From Flavobacteriaceae bacterium (lineage in GTDB: Bacteria > Bacteroidota > Bacteroidia > Flavobacteriales > Flavobacteriaceae): DNA of 64,000 nucleotides. The position numbers and the translations under genes are program-made. The stretch lies in the NCBI GenBank assembly GCA_024638165.1, contig JAHEKV010000002.1, forward strand, positions 89,134 to 153,133, written 5' to 3'. This document shows positions 18,546-28,521 of the stretch, one piece after another. The notes beneath the pieces are model-generated. The model worked only from the letters and a program-made list of their open reading frames with translations. It was not told the DNA's origin and made no database searches. The number at the start of each line of letters is the position of its first letter. Position 1 is the first letter of the stretch.

Positions 18546-19817
18546 ATGTCGTGCGCATCGTGTTCAACAAGTAAGGATGGAAAAGTCAGGGGCTGCAAGA
18601 ACAATGGTACTTGCGGAACAGACGGCTGTAATAAACTTACTGTTTTTGACTGGCTAGAGAATATGTCCTTGCCAGCTGGGCAGGAGCGTTTCGATATTGT
18701 TGAGGTTCGATTTAAAAACAGCCGTAAGGAATTCTTCAAAAACACCGATAAGCTTTCGATTCTCATGGGCGATGTGGTGGCTACTGAGGCTGCTTCGGGT
18801 CATGACGTTGGTATTGTAACCCTTACCGGGGAGCTGGTTAAGGTTCAGATGAAGCGCAAGGGCGTTGCAGTAGACGAACCGACCTTAGGTAAGATCTACC
18901 GAAAGGCGTCTCAAAGAGATATTGAAGTGTGGCATCAAGCCAGAGAGCGTGAAGCCGAAATTCAGAAGCGAGCGAGAGAAATTGCTATTTCTTTAAATCT
19001 TGAGATGAAGATCTCAGACGTAGAACTTCAGGGAGACGGTTCAAAAGCTACCTTCTATTATACGGCCGAGGCCAGAGTAGATTTTCGCCAGTTAATAAAA
19101 GACATGGCTCGTGCTTTTGGTTTAAGAATAGAAATGCGTCAGATTGGCTATCGTCAAGAAGCCCAAAGATTAGGTGGTATTGGTTCTTGCGGTCGAGAAC
19201 TTTGTTGTTCAACTTGGCTCTCTGATTTTAGAGCGGTGAGTACTTCCGCAGCGCGATATCAGCAACTTGCTTTGAATCCGCAAAAATTAGCTGGCCAATG
19301 TGGAAAACTGAAATGCTGCCTCAACTTTGAGTTAGATACTTATCTCGACGCACTTAAAGGATTTCCTCCGACCGATTGTAAATTACAAACAGAGAAAGGG
19401 GTTGCCTTCTGTCAGAAAGTAGACATTTTCAAGGGACTCTTATGGTTTACCTATAAGAACGATGCCACCAATTGGCACACCCTTGACAAAGATCGAGTGA
19501 ATGAAATTTTGGCAATCAATAAAGAGGGTAAGAAGATTGATTCTCTTGAGGCGTATCAAATAGAAGTTCAGACTATTGATGAGATGGCGCCAGACCCAGA
19601 CCAATCTCTGACCGAGGATAGCTTAACTCGTTTTGATCAACCGAAAAGGAGAAATAAGCGAAGAAACAAGAATAGAAAGCCGAAGCCAACGAACGACTCT
19701 AGTACTCCAGAGCAGTCGGCCAATCCGAATAAGGAGAAGACTACCTCGAATAAACCTAGAAGAAATTCGGGACAGAATCGAAGAAGGAATCAGAACAAAA
19801 ACCGGGAGAATAACTAA
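18546..19817 (+). CDS. ricT: PSP1-domain protein, RicT-like
   Basis: The protein has a Cys-rich N-terminus (SCASCSTSKDGKVRGCKNNG), a PSP1 domain (about residues 45-230) and the RicT signature cysteines GSCGRELCCS and CGKLKCCL. In Bacillus RicT works with RicA and RicF, is iron-sulfur bound, and affects RNA processing; whether that holds in Bacteroidota is unknown. The last ~70 residues are a basic, disordered tail (RRNKRRNKNRKPKP). It is followed after 3 bp by a class A PBP gene. I would expect gldH between them in many relatives, but it is absent. Confidence 0.85.
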   Translation: MSCASCSTSKDGKVRGCKNNGTCGTDGCNKLTVFDWLENMSLPAGQERFDIVEVRFKNSRKEFFKNTDKLSILMGDVVATEAASGHDVGIVTLTGELVKVQMKRKGVAVDEPTLGKIYRKASQRDIEVWHQAREREAEIQKRAREIAISLNLEMKISDVELQGDGSKATFYYTAEARVDFRQLIKDMARAFGLRIEMRQIGYRQEAQRLGGIGSCGRELCCSTWLSDFRAVSTSAARYQQLALNPQKLAGQCGKLKCCLNFELDTYLDALKGFPPTDCKLQTEKGVAFCQKVDIFKGLLWFTYKNDATNWHTLDKDRVNEILAINKEGKKIDSLEAYQIEVQTIDEMAPDPDQSLTEDSLTRFDQPKRRNKRRNKNRKPKPTNDSSTPEQSANPNKEKTTSNKPRRNSGQNRRRNQNKNRENN

Positions 19818-19820
19818 CAG

Positions 19821-22112
19821 ATGTATCGAAGAATAATTGTCCTTCTCTGGGTTCTGTTTGTTTTCGGAGTTGCCGGTATATACTTTGTATTTCACAGCGC
19901 AGCTACTGGTGAGTTTGGGGAGATGCCCACCTTTGAGCAATTAGAAAACCCAGAATCGAATCTAGCTACCCACATCTATTCCTCAGACAGCCTATTATTA
20001 GGTAAGTTTTACTTGGCAGACAATAGAAGCCCCGTAGATTATAGTGAACTTCCAAAGTCACTTATTGATGCGCTTGTCGCCACTGAGGATGCCCGATTTT
20101 TTGAACACTCTGGAATTGATTTTCGAGGATTTGCAAGGGCAGTGGTCTTTCTTGGCAAACGAGGAGGAGCCTCTACCATATCACAGCAGCTCGCTCGACA
20201 GTTATTTGTGGGTGTGCGTTCAAGAAATTTAAAGGAAGCCCTTCAACAGAAGATTAAGGAGTGGGTGATTGCAGTTCGTTTAGAGCGCAACTATACCAAA
20301 GAGGAGATAATTCAAATGTATCTCAACAATTACGATTTTAATTATCTAGCAGACGGAATTGAAAATGCGGCTCGAATTTATTTCAATAAGACGCCTCAAG
20401 AACTAGAGGTTAAAGAGAGTGCGATGTTGGTTGGAATGCTAAAAAACTCTTCCCTCTACAATCCGGTTCGTAGACCAGAATTGGTTACTTCAAGACGAAA
20501 TACGGTTTTAGACCAGATGGTTAAATATGGCTATCTCGATGAAAAGCTAAGTGACTCCTTACAACAAACACCTCTTGATGTTCGTTTTACCCCAGAAAAC
20601 TCCCACAACGAAGGTTTGGCCACCTATTTTAGAATGTATTTACAGTCGTGGCTGAAGAATTGGGTGCGTGAAAATCCGAAATCAACAGGAGAGACTTATG
20701 ACATTTACAGAGACGGTTTACGTGTCTATACCACGATAGATAGCCGGCTACAGCAGAATGCTGAAGACGCAATGGAAAGCCATCTTTCTAATTTGCAAGC
20801 AGCTTTTTTTAGACAGCAACAACGGGACAGCAACCCAACTGCACCATTTATCGACCTAGAATTGGAACAGGTTGAGCAGATTGTGGATCGCGCCATGCGA
20901 AACAGTGATCGTTGGAGATCGCTCCGGGCACAAGGCAAATCAGACACCCTTATTAAGGCAAGTTTTTATATTCCTACTGAGATGACGGTCTTTGATTGGA
21001 AGGCTCCCAGCAAGGAACGCGACACAGTGATGACTCCGTATGACTCGATCCTTTACTATAAATCTCATCTTCGCGGAGCACTAATGAGTATTGAGCCGCA
21101 GACGGGACACATCAAAGCTTGGGTTGGTGGTGCTGACTACAAGCATTTTCAATACGATAATGTCGTTCAAGGCGCCCGTCAAGTAGGATCTACTTTTAAG
21201 CCTTTTGTTTACGCAGCGGCTATCGACCAGCTACGAATGTCACCCTGTGATCGACTGCCTGATGTTCCGTATTGCGTTAGTGCGGGAAGACATGGAAATA
21301 TTGAATCTTGGTGTCCAAAAAATTCTGGCGGAAAGTACTCAGGGGAATCCATCACCCTAAAACACGCATTAGCCAATAGTATTAATACCGTTACCGCACA
21401 GCTCATTGACAAGGTAGGTCCAGCTTCTGTGGTATCAGTAGCTGAACGACTAGGAATTGAAAGTAGAATACCCGCGGTGCCGGCGATTGCACTAGGAACA
21501 CCAGACATTAAAGTTCTAGACTTGGTTTCGGCTTACAGCACCTTTGCGAATCAGGGCGTTCATACGACTCCAACTTTTGTCACTCGTATTGAGGACGAAT
21601 CAGGCAATATTATTTACGATGCGATTCCTCAAACTAGAGACGTTTTCAATAAAGAAATTGCCTACACGATGATCAGCCTTTTAAAAGGAGTTACCGAAGC
21701 GGGATCGGGAGTTCGATTAAGACATAATTGGATGATCGACAACCCGGCTTATCAGGAGGCCGTTACCGGATACCCCTACGAATTTAAAAACCCGATCGCC
21801 GGTAAGACAGGAACGACTCAAAATCAATCTGACGGCTGGTTCATGGGAATGGTTCCCAACCTCGCTACCGGGGTTTGGGTAGGAGCCGAAGATCGTGCCG
21901 TTCACTTCGACAATATTACTTACGGACAAGGAGCAACTATGGCTCTTCCCGTTTGGGCGAATTATATGCGAGAAAATTACAATGATTCGATCGGGGTTTC
22001 TTCTGAAGATTTTATTAAACCCGATCAGATAAGCATTAATCTTCTCTGCAACGAAGCGAATCAAGTGATTCGTGAAGAAAAGTCTGAAGATCTAGAAGAA
22101 TTCGACTTCTAG
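19821..22112 (+). CDS. Class A penicillin-binding protein (PBP1A-type)
   Basis: This bifunctional enzyme polymerises and cross-links peptidoglycan in the periplasm. One N-terminal membrane helix (residues 5-25) is followed by a GT51 transglycosylase domain with EDARFFEHSGIDFRG and GGASTISQQLARQLF, then a transpeptidase domain with the SxxK motif STFK (in QVGSTFKPFVYAAA), SxN as SIN, and KTGTTQ. The length of 763 residues is normal. The gene directly follows the ricT-like gene and converges on a prolyl oligopeptidase gene 15 bp away. Confidence 0.95.
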   Translation: MYRRIIVLLWVLFVFGVAGIYFVFHSAATGEFGEMPTFEQLENPESNLATHIYSSDSLLLGKFYLADNRSPVDYSELPKSLIDALVATEDARFFEHSGIDFRGFARAVVFLGKRGGASTISQQLARQLFVGVRSRNLKEALQQKIKEWVIAVRLERNYTKEEIIQMYLNNYDFNYLADGIENAARIYFNKTPQELEVKESAMLVGMLKNSSLYNPVRRPELVTSRRNTVLDQMVKYGYLDEKLSDSLQQTPLDVRFTPENSHNEGLATYFRMYLQSWLKNWVRENPKSTGETYDIYRDGLRVYTTIDSRLQQNAEDAMESHLSNLQAAFFRQQQRDSNPTAPFIDLELEQVEQIVDRAMRNSDRWRSLRAQGKSDTLIKASFYIPTEMTVFDWKAPSKERDTVMTPYDSILYYKSHLRGALMSIEPQTGHIKAWVGGADYKHFQYDNVVQGARQVGSTFKPFVYAAAIDQLRMSPCDRLPDVPYCVSAGRHGNIESWCPKNSGGKYSGESITLKHALANSINTVTAQLIDKVGPASVVSVAERLGIESRIPAVPAIALGTPDIKVLDLVSAYSTFANQGVHTTPTFVTRIEDESGNIIYDAIPQTRDVFNKEIAYTMISLLKGVTEAGSGVRLRHNWMIDNPAYQEAVTGYPYEFKNPIAGKTGTTQNQSDGWFMGMVPNLATGVWVGAEDRAVHFDNITYGQGATMALPVWANYMRENYNDSIGVSSEDFIKPDQISINLLCNEANQVIREEKSEDLEEFDF

Positions 22113-22127
22113 ACCTTCACCACTTGA

Positions 22128-24299
22128 TTATTTCAAATTATTCTCGTTTTCGTTTCTGATTCTAGGGCTAGGAAGACTTTCAAATCCCATGTTGTAAAGA
22201 GTAAATCCGAAGATGTCGGCGTATTGGTCGATGGTTTTACTCACTGGGGTCCCAGCTCCGTGGCCCGCATCGGTTTCAATGCGTATCAATGTAGGTAGTA
22301 CTCCTGATTGCTTATCCTGAAGCTCTGCCGCAAATTTGAAGCTATGTGCAGGAACAACACGGTCATCATGATCACCAGTGGTAACTAGCGTTGCCGGATA
22401 TTGAACCCCTTCTTTTACATTATGTACAGGCGAGTACCCTTTCAGGTAATCGAACATTTCTTCGGAGTCTTCTGCAGTACCGTAGTCATAGGCCCATCCT
22501 GCTCCAGCAGTAAAGGTGTGATAGCGCAACATGTCAAGAACACCTACCGCTGGTAATGCCACCTTCATTAGATCAGGTCGCTGTGTTAGAGTCGCTCCGA
22601 CAAGTAATCCACCGTTAGAACCTCCTCTAATAGCCAAGAAGTCACTCGAAGTGTACCCGCTATTAATCAGGTATTCCCCAGCCGCGATAAAATCATCAAA
22701 GACGTTTTGCTTTTCTAGCTGAGTCCCTGCTTTATGCCATTCTTTTCCGTATTCGCCACCACCTCTTAGGTTAGGAACAGCGTAAACTCCGCCAAGCTCC
22801 ATCCAAATAGCGTTTGCTGTACTGAATGATGGAGTTAAGCTGATATTGAACCCTCCGTACCCGTACAGAAGGGTTGGGTTTTTACCGTCTTTAATTAAGC
22901 CCTTTTTATAGGTGATCATCATTGGCACTTTGGTACCGTCTTTAGAGGTATAGAACACTTGTTCAGAGATATACTGATCTGGGTCGAAGTCAATATTAGG
23001 ACTCCAATACAGCTCAGAAGTTCCGTCTTCTACATTATAGGTGTAACTACTAGAAGGCGTATTGTAGTTGGTGAAGGAGTAGTAAATGGTGGTTGCGTCC
23101 TTTTTTCCTCCTAATCCGCCAACACTTCCAAGGCCGGGTAGGGCAACTTCTCTGATCAATTTTCCGTTATAGTCGTATTGATAAGCCTTAGACAACGCGT
23201 CAACCATATACTCTGCAAAAAGATATCCCCCTCCAGTGTTAACGCTAAGAACATTTTCGGTTTCGGGGATAAGATCTGTCCAGTTTTCAGGAGCAAGGTT
23301 CGGATAAGTAGCCGTTACCACCTTTCGATTCGGTGCCCCTAAATCGGTGGTCATAATTAGACGATCTCCAACATTTTCAATAGGGTAGGTGTCTGAATCT
23401 TCATGACCTAGAATGGTTTCTATAGCCCCGTTAGACACTCTTAGATCTTGAACGAAAAGCTTGTTTCCTGAGGTGGTATTTGAGGCAGAAATGAATAGAA
23501 AATGTCCATCATCAGACACCGAGCCGCCAATGTATCGATGTTTTTCGCTCTCTTTTCCACCAAAAACGAGTTGGTCCTGACTCTGAGGAGTGCCTAGCTC
23601 GTGATAGTATAATTTGTGCTGATCGGTCTTGGCAGACAATTCACTACCGTCTGGCTTGTCGTAGCTGGAATAGTAGAAACCTTTGCTTTTTTTCCATGAA
23701 ATGCCACTGAACTTAACATCTACAATGGTGTCTCCAACCTGAGTTTTATTTTCAGTTTCGATGACGATGATTTTTCTCCAGTCACTTCCCCCCTCTGAAA
23801 TGCTATAGGCGGCAAGGCTTCCATCTTTGGTAAAGCTTAGCCCGGCGAGAGAAACTGTTCCGTCTTCAGAAAAAGTGTTCGGATCTAAAAAGATCTCGGC
23901 TTCGGCATTCGCTCCCTTTTTTCGGTATAAAACCGACTGATTTTGAAGCCCGTCATTTTTGTAGAAATAGGTATAGTCGCCTTCAGTAAAAGGGGTTCCT
24001 ACTTTTTCGTAGTTCCAGATTTTTGTTAGGCGGTCTTTTAAGTCTTCGCGGTAGGGAATTTGATCTAGATACCCAAAAGTCACCTCGTTTTGACGCTCTA
24101 CCCAATCGGCAGTCTCCTCTGATCGATCATCTTCGAGCCATCGATAGGGGTCTTCAACGACTTGTTCGAAGAACGTGTCTCGAACAACTTCTTTTTTAGT
24201 TTCAGGATAGGTAAGAGTCATAGCTGTTTCTTTTTGCTGACAACTGCTCAAAATAGCTACAGTCGCAAGCCCGGTAATTCCTAGATAATTTTGTTTCAT
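22128..24299 (-). CDS. Prolyl oligopeptidase family serine peptidase (S9A), lipoprotein
   Basis: The enzyme should cleave short peptides after proline. The N-terminus has a lipoprotein signal ([14 protein letters not shown]), so it is likely anchored in the envelope. A seven-bladed propeller region (about residues 70-430) precedes an alpha/beta hydrolase domain with the Ser motif GGSNGG, the Asp in [13 protein letters not shown] and the His in DAGHGAGTP. The length of 723 residues is typical of the family. Confidence 0.93.
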   Translation of the reverse strand: MKQNYLGITGLATVAILSSCQQKETAMTLTYPETKKEVVRDTFFEQVVEDPYRWLEDDRSEETADWVERQNEVTFGYLDQIPYREDLKDRLTKIWNYEKVGTPFTEGDYTYFYKNDGLQNQSVLYRKKGANAEAEIFLDPNTFSEDGTVSLAGLSFTKDGSLAAYSISEGGSDWRKIIVIETENKTQVGDTIVDVKFSGISWKKSKGFYYSSYDKPDGSELSAKTDQHKLYYHELGTPQSQDQLVFGGKESEKHRYIGGSVSDDGHFLFISASNTTSGNKLFVQDLRVSNGAIETILGHEDSDTYPIENVGDRLIMTTDLGAPNRKVVTATYPNLAPENWTDLIPETENVLSVNTGGGYLFAEYMVDALSKAYQYDYNGKLIREVALPGLGSVGGLGGKKDATTIYYSFTNYNTPSSSYTYNVEDGTSELYWSPNIDFDPDQYISEQVFYTSKDGTKVPMMITYKKGLIKDGKNPTLLYGYGGFNISLTPSFSTANAIWMELGGVYAVPNLRGGGEYGKEWHKAGTQLEKQNVFDDFIAAGEYLINSGYTSSDFLAIRGGSNGGLLVGATLTQRPDLMKVALPAVGVLDMLRYHTFTAGAGWAYDYGTAEDSEEMFDYLKGYSPVHNVKEGVQYPATLVTTGDHDDRVVPAHSFKFAAELQDKQSGVLPTLIRIETDAGHGAGTPVSKTIDQYADIFGFTLYNMGFESLPSPRIRNENENNLK

Positions 24300-24327
24300 C
24301 TGAGCCTAGATTTAGACCCAAAATTTA

Positions 24328-24335
24328 CAAAATTA
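24328..24335 (-). promoter_or_regulatory. Candidate -7 box for the prolyl oligopeptidase gene
   Basis: The minus strand reads TAATTTTG, an exact TAnnTTTG, 28 bp before the start codon. No clear TTG at the -33 position. Confidence 0.4.
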
Positions 24336-24349
24336 AAGAAGACCCACTA

Positions 24350-25342
24350 TTAAGAAACTAGACCCGCGCTCACTAAATATTCTGCGATTTGAATGGCGTT
24401 GGTCGCAGCGCCTTTACGAAGATTGTCAGCCACAATCCAGAGATTCAGACAATTCGCTTCAGAAGGATCGCGTCTAATACGCCCCACAAAAACGTCGTCT
24501 TTACCATGCGCTTTGTACGGCATCGGATACTCGTTATTCTCCGGCGAATCTTCGATAATAATTCCCGGTGTTTCGCGAAGTAAGCGGTAAACCTCTTCGA
24601 GTTCAAAATCATTATTAAAGCGAATATTCACTGATTCAGAATGCCCTCCAGCGGTAGGAATCCTAACAGCGGTCGCAGTTATTTTTAATGAATCGTCAGA
24701 AAGAATTTTAAGAGGCTCGGTCATGAGCTTCATCTCCTCTTTGGTGAACCCATTGTCTTGAAAAACATCACAGTGAGGTAGCGCGTTTCTGTAAATCGGA
24801 TGCGGATAAGCACGATTCCCTTCAATGCCTTTTTCTTCATTTTCTAACTGGCTCACCGCCGCAACACCGGTCCCAGAAACCGACTGATACGTAGAAACAA
24901 CTACTCGGTTTATTCCATAGGCTTTGTGAAGCGGAGCTAGGGCAAGTACCATTTGAATGGTAGAACAATTCGGGTTCGCAATGACATAGTCTTCAGCAGT
25001 AAGCTCTGCTGCATTGATTTCAGGAACCACCAGCTTGTTGTTCGGGTTCATTCTCCATGCAGACGAGTTATCAATCACGCGTGTTCCAACTGCCGCAAAC
25101 TTAGGTGCCCATTCTAGAGAGGTGCCTCCTCCTGCTGAAAACAAAGCAATGTCAGGACGTCTGTCTACGGCCTCCTCAAGACCAATCACGGTAATGTCTT
25201 CACCTTTGAAATGGAGAGTTTTCCCTACCGATCGCTCTGAAGCGACTAGAAGTAATTCATCAATCGGGAAATTGCGCTCTTCAAGTACTTGAAGCATTAC
25301 AGTTCCAACAAGGCCAGTAGCTCCAACGACAGCTATTTTCAT
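24350..25342 (-). CDS. asd: Aspartate-semialdehyde dehydrogenase
   Basis: The enzyme makes aspartate semialdehyde for lysine, threonine, methionine and diaminopimelate. The ORF track start at 25450 lies inside alr; the ATG at 25342 (MKIAVVGATGLVGTV) is the natural start, giving 330 residues and a Rossmann GxTGxxG at the N-terminus. The catalytic Cys is in ANPNCSTIQMV and the His-containing block is PTAGGHSESVNI. A -7 box lies 20 bp upstream, so it probably has its own promoter. Confidence 0.96.
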   Translation of the reverse strand: MKIAVVGATGLVGTVMLQVLEERNFPIDELLLVASERSVGKTLHFKGEDITVIGLEEAVDRRPDIALFSAGGGTSLEWAPKFAAVGTRVIDNSSAWRMNPNNKLVVPEINAAELTAEDYVIANPNCSTIQMVLALAPLHKAYGINRVVVSTYQSVSGTGVAAVSQLENEEKGIEGNRAYPHPIYRNALPHCDVFQDNGFTKEEMKLMTEPLKILSDDSLKITATAVRIPTAGGHSESVNIRFNNDFELEEVYRLLRETPGIIIEDSPENNEYPMPYKAHGKDDVFVGRIRRDPSEANCLNLWIVADNLRKGAATNAIQIAEYLVSAGLVS

Positions 25343-25362
25343 GAGTGGTTCAATTTGAGCCG

Positions 25363-25370
25363 CAAAGGTA
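25363..25370 (-). promoter_or_regulatory. Candidate -7 box for asd
   Basis: The minus strand reads TACCTTTG, an exact TAnnTTTG, about 20 bp before the asd start chosen here, which supports the downstream start over the ORF-track one. Confidence 0.5.
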
Positions 25371-25418
25371 GGACAACCTCCTAGATAATTACGATAACAA
25401 AATGTTATAAATATAACA

Positions 25419-26507
25419 CTAGATAAATACCCTTGGTATTCTAGGGCCAATTCCGGTAAGTAGTTCGTATGGAATAGTACCCGATTGTTCGGCCAGTTTG
25501 TTGGCGGTGAGTTCTTGACCCATTAGAATTACCTCGTCTCCGACAGCTACTTCTAGGCCTGTTACATCGATCATGAAAAGATCCATGCAAACCATTCCGA
25601 CCACTGGAACGAGCTGACCTTGAATTAATACCTGGCCTCTGCCGTTTCCTAAATCGCGTGTGAATCCATCGGCGTGACCGACAGGTATGGTAGCAATCGT
25701 CATAGGGGCATCAGCAATAAACTGACGGTTATAACTGACTGACTCTCCTTTTGCAATGGTCCTCAACGCAGAAATTTGAGAAAAAAGAGTGCTTATCGGT
25801 TTTAATTGCTGGTCTAAGACAGAGTCGTTTGCAAATCCATGAAGACCAATGCCGCAGCGAATCATATCGAAGCTTGCCTCCGGATAATTAAGAACTCCTG
25901 AACTATTCAGCGCGTGTTTTTTTAAAGGTTTACCAAGTGTTTGCTCTATAAATGCCACACTTTGTTCAAAAGTGTTGAGTTGATTTTCGGTAACCTTTTT
26001 CAATGCAGGATCTTCGCTACCGATGAGGTGGGTCATCACATGCGATAGTTCGATCTTAGGGCACGCCTTAATCAACTGTATAGCCTTTTCGACCTCATAC
26101 GGTTTGATGCCCAATCGATTCAGCCCAGTGTTCAAATTAAGGTGTACATCGATTTTTTGTTCTGTCCCCATCATTACCAGAGTTTCTAAAAACGATATCG
26201 AATAGATACTCAATGATAAGCCTTCAGCTATTGCATTCTCTAAATCTTCAACTTGCGGATGCAACACAAGAACAGGAACGGTTATTCCCGCTCTTCGAAG
26301 CGTTACACCTTCAGGAGTATAAGCTACACACAGAGCATCTGCCCCCATTTCGACTAACCACTGACTAAGTTGAACAAGGTCAGTGCCATAGCCATTAGCC
26401 TTAACTACAGCCATAAGTTTAGCTTTTGGGCTAGCGGCAGTTTTTAAAAAACGAAAGTTGTGTTCAAGAGCAGTTCTGCTTACTTGAAGCCTTGTTTTAG
26501 CGATCAT
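25419..26507 (-). CDS. alr: Alanine racemase
   Basis: This PLP enzyme makes D-alanine for peptidoglycan. The lysine that binds PLP is in [12 protein letters not shown] (near residue 36), and the second-base tyrosine is in [10 protein letters not shown]. Other family points are [11 protein letters not shown] and [10 protein letters not shown], and the length of 362 residues is normal. It overlaps tdk by up to 11 bp upstream, indicating co-transcription. Confidence 0.95.
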   Translation of the reverse strand: MIAKTRLQVSRTALEHNFRFLKTAASPKAKLMAVVKANGYGTDLVQLSQWLVEMGADALCVAYTPEGVTLRRAGITVPVLVLHPQVEDLENAIAEGLSLSIYSISFLETLVMMGTEQKIDVHLNLNTGLNRLGIKPYEVEKAIQLIKACPKIELSHVMTHLIGSEDPALKKVTENQLNTFEQSVAFIEQTLGKPLKKHALNSSGVLNYPEASFDMIRCGIGLHGFANDSVLDQQLKPISTLFSQISALRTIAKGESVSYNRQFIADAPMTIATIPVGHADGFTRDLGNGRGQVLIQGQLVPVVGMVCMDLFMIDVTGLEVAVGDEVILMGQELTANKLAEQSGTIPYELLTGIGPRIPRVFI

Positions 26508-27096
26508 TGCGCTTTTTTTCTTCTTGAATTGCCTTGTGAAAGGCTGCTCTACTTAGGGGTTCATATTCTTGATTCTCGCCAAGAAGTACCAGGCTTTCAC
26601 CATTAGCAATACGATGTGAGTAGTTAGCCAAGTTGCCTGTACGCTTGCAGATCGCGTGAACTTTAGTAACGTATTCTGCGGTCGCCATTAAATTAGGCAT
26701 GGGGCCAAAAGGATTTCCTTTAAAGTCCATATCAAGACCTGCAACCACCACTCGAACACCCTTATTTGCAAGATCATTACAAACTGCTACAATTTCATCG
26801 TCAAAAAATTGGGCTTCATCAATTCCAACGACATCACATCCATCGGCTAGTAATCGAATATTTGCTGCTGCAGGAACCGGTGTTGAAGGTATTTGATTGT
26901 CATCATGAGAAACAACCATGGTTTCATCATATCGAGTATCAATTAGGGGCTTGAAGATTTCGACTCGCTGTTTTGCGATTTTAGCCCGCTTTAACCTACG
27001 AATAAGTTCTTCGGTTTTACCCGAGAACATAGATCCGCAGATTACTTCAATCCATCCGTATGGAGCATTAGGGGTTACAGGGTTTTCTAAAAACAT
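26497..27096 (-). CDS. tdk: Thymidine kinase (type II) without zinc cysteines
   Basis: The enzyme phosphorylates thymidine with ATP. The P-loop is [10 protein letters not shown], with DEAQFFDDE as the Walker B-like DExQ block and a C-terminal lasso region ([13 protein letters not shown]). The two CxxC pairs that bind structural zinc in most family members are absent; one Cys of the first pair remains (HAICKRTG). The ORF track begins at TTG 27117; ATG 27096 ([10 protein letters not shown]) is preferred because the -7 box lies just upstream of it. Confidence 0.93.
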   Translation of the reverse strand: MFLENPVTPNAPYGWIEVICGSMFSGKTEELIRRLKRAKIAKQRVEIFKPLIDTRYDETMVVSHDDNQIPSTPVPAAANIRLLADGCDVVGIDEAQFFDDEIVAVCNDLANKGVRVVVAGLDMDFKGNPFGPMPNLMATAEYVTKVHAICKRTGNLANYSHRIANGESLVLLGENQEYEPLSRAAFHKAIQEEKKRNDR

Positions 27097-27114
27097 TCGC
27101 AAAGAGTCTAAATT

Positions 27115-27122
27115 CAAAAATA
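27115..27122 (-). promoter_or_regulatory. Candidate -7 box for tdk-alr
   Basis: The minus strand reads TATTTTTG, an exact TAnnTTTG, 18 bp before ATG 27096. It overlaps the ORF-track TTG start, which argues against that start. Confidence 0.45.
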
Positions 27123-27189
27123 GGAAGATTTAACGCAGATACAGCCCCGCGGCTTTCTTTTAGGTTGTATTTTTATTCAAAATTGCATC

Positions 27190-27369
27190 ATGAAAATACC
27201 ATCGCTTTCGTTCACTTTCAGAATCGCCTTTTCGAGGAGATTCGAGCGTATAGCAGACGGGGTGCTCTTTCGGTCAAAACACGTTCCTGAGCGAAATCCA
27301 CAAAACGAGGATCTAATTACTCCAGGAATCGATACCATAAGAAAATTGGTTTCTGAAATCGAAAAATAA
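27190..27369 (+). CDS. Small hypothetical protein (59 aa) upstream of rsmI
   Basis: An ATG at 27190 opens a 59-codon frame ending TAA at 27367, just below the ORF-track cutoff. The product begins MKIPSLSFTFRIAFSRRFER and ends in RKLVSEIEK; it is basic at the N-terminal half and has no membrane segment or motif I know. Its stop is 4 bp before the rsmI start, the spacing of a translationally coupled pair, and the 93-bp gap to tdk would otherwise be about 280 bp in a very compact region. The antisense 75-residue ORF in the track is regarded as its shadow. No homology evidence is available. Confidence 0.5.
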   Translation: MKIPSLSFTFRIAFSRRFERIADGVLFRSKHVPERNPQNEDLITPGIDTIRKLVSEIEK

Positions 27370-27373
27370 GTTA

Positions 27374-28060
27374 ATGTCAGGTAAGCTATACGTCGTACCC
27401 ACACCTATTGGTAATCTTGAGGATATAACGCTTCGTGCACTTCGAGTGTTGAAAGAAGTAGATCTCGTACTTGCCGAAGACACCAGGGTTAGTCTAAAGC
27501 TTCTGAATCACTTTGAAATCAGCGTGAGTGTACACGCCTATCATCTGAACAACGAACATCATATCACTAAAAAGTGGGTTGATCAGTTAAAGGAGGGTAA
27601 GCAAATAGCTCTTGTCAGCGACGCGGGCACTCCGGCTATTTCAGACCCAGGATTTCTATTAGTTAGAGCATCAATTGCTGAAGGAGTCGAGGTAGAATGC
27701 CTTCCTGGAGCAACTGCTTTTGTACCAGCTCTTGTGATGAGCGGATTGCCCTGCGACCGTTTTGTATTCGAAGGATTCTTACCCCCTAAAAAAGGAAGGG
27801 TGAGTCGACTCGAATTCTTGGCAGCACAGAATAAGACGATAGTATTTTATGAATCACCTCACAAAATTCTCAAAACCTTAAAACAATGTGCAGAAATTTT
27901 TGGTGCTGACCGTCCAGCTAGTATTTCTCGCGAACTAACTAAAATGTATGAGGAAACTCTACGGGGTTCCTTAGCCGAATTGATTGACCATTTTGAAGAA
28001 ACAGCTCCTAGAGGAGAGTTTGTTTTGGTCATCGGCCCTGAGGCTAAAATGCAGGATTAA
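27374..28060 (+). CDS. rsmI: 16S rRNA 2'-O-ribose C1402 methyltransferase
   Basis: RsmI methylates C1402 of 16S rRNA in the ribosomal P site using S-adenosylmethionine. The tetrapyrrole-methylase-fold signatures are visible: LYVVPTPIGNLEDITLRAL, LAEDTRVSLKLL, ALVSDAGTPAISDPGFLLV and LPGATAFVPAL. The length of 228 residues is normal for members without a C-terminal HTH. It may be coupled to the small gene just upstream. Confidence 0.96.
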   Translation: MSGKLYVVPTPIGNLEDITLRALRVLKEVDLVLAEDTRVSLKLLNHFEISVSVHAYHLNNEHHITKKWVDQLKEGKQIALVSDAGTPAISDPGFLLVRASIAEGVEVECLPGATAFVPALVMSGLPCDRFVFEGFLPPKKGRVSRLEFLAAQNKTIVFYESPHKILKTLKQCAEIFGADRPASISRELTKMYEETLRGSLAELIDHFEETAPRGEFVLVIGPEAKMQD

Positions 28061-28095
28061 CCCCTATATTTAAGAATCGAATTAAGTAAAAGAAT

Positions 28096-28521
28096 ATGCA
28101 GAATCATATCACAACGAAGTGGAAGGGCGGTATGCTCTTTGAAACCAATAGTCTAACAGGAACAACTTTTCATATCAACGACGGTAGCAAAGATGAGAAA
28201 CACAGCCCAGTGACTCCCAAGGCCCTCATGCTTTCTTCGCTAGCGGGTTGTTCAGGTCTTGACGTTGCCTCTCTTATCGATAAAATGAAATTAAAGGTAG
28301 ACGACTTTCGAGTTGAAACCTTTGCCGATTTAACCGACGAGCACCCGAAGACCTATAGCCACGTCAGAGTAGAATATCATTTTGAGGGAAGCGAGCTCAA
28401 CGAAGAAAAACTTCAGCGTTGTGTAGATCTTTCAGTAGATAAATATTGTGGTGTAATGGCGATGTTTCGCCAATTTGCAGAATTAAAGATCGAAACAATC
28501 TTTCATCATAAGACCGCGTAA
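28096..28521 (+). CDS. OsmC family protein
   Basis: This 141-residue OsmC/Ohr-superfamily protein has the C-terminal Cys in VDKYCGVMAMF and a second Cys in LAGCSGLDVASLI, the pair used by thiol peroxidases of this fold. It may reduce organic hydroperoxides; OsmC-like proteins without known substrates are common. The recJ start follows directly at the stop codon. A weak TATATTTA box lies about 25 bp upstream. Confidence 0.88.
   Translation: MQNHITTKWKGGMLFETNSLTGTTFHINDGSKDEKHSPVTPKALMLSSLAGCSGLDVASLIDKMKLKVDDFRVETFADLTDEHPKTYSHVRVEYHFEGSELNEEKLQRCVDLSVDKYCGVMAMFRQFAELKIETIFHHKTA

Noticed and set aside
19633-19836. 67-aa Arg/Glu-rich ORF overlapping the end of the ricT-like gene
   Set aside because: Alternative frame of the basic C-terminal tail; no independent support.
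27177-27404. 75-aa minus-strand ORF over the start of rsmI
   Set aside because: It is antisense to the plus-strand 59-codon frame and the rsmI start and has no recognisable signature.
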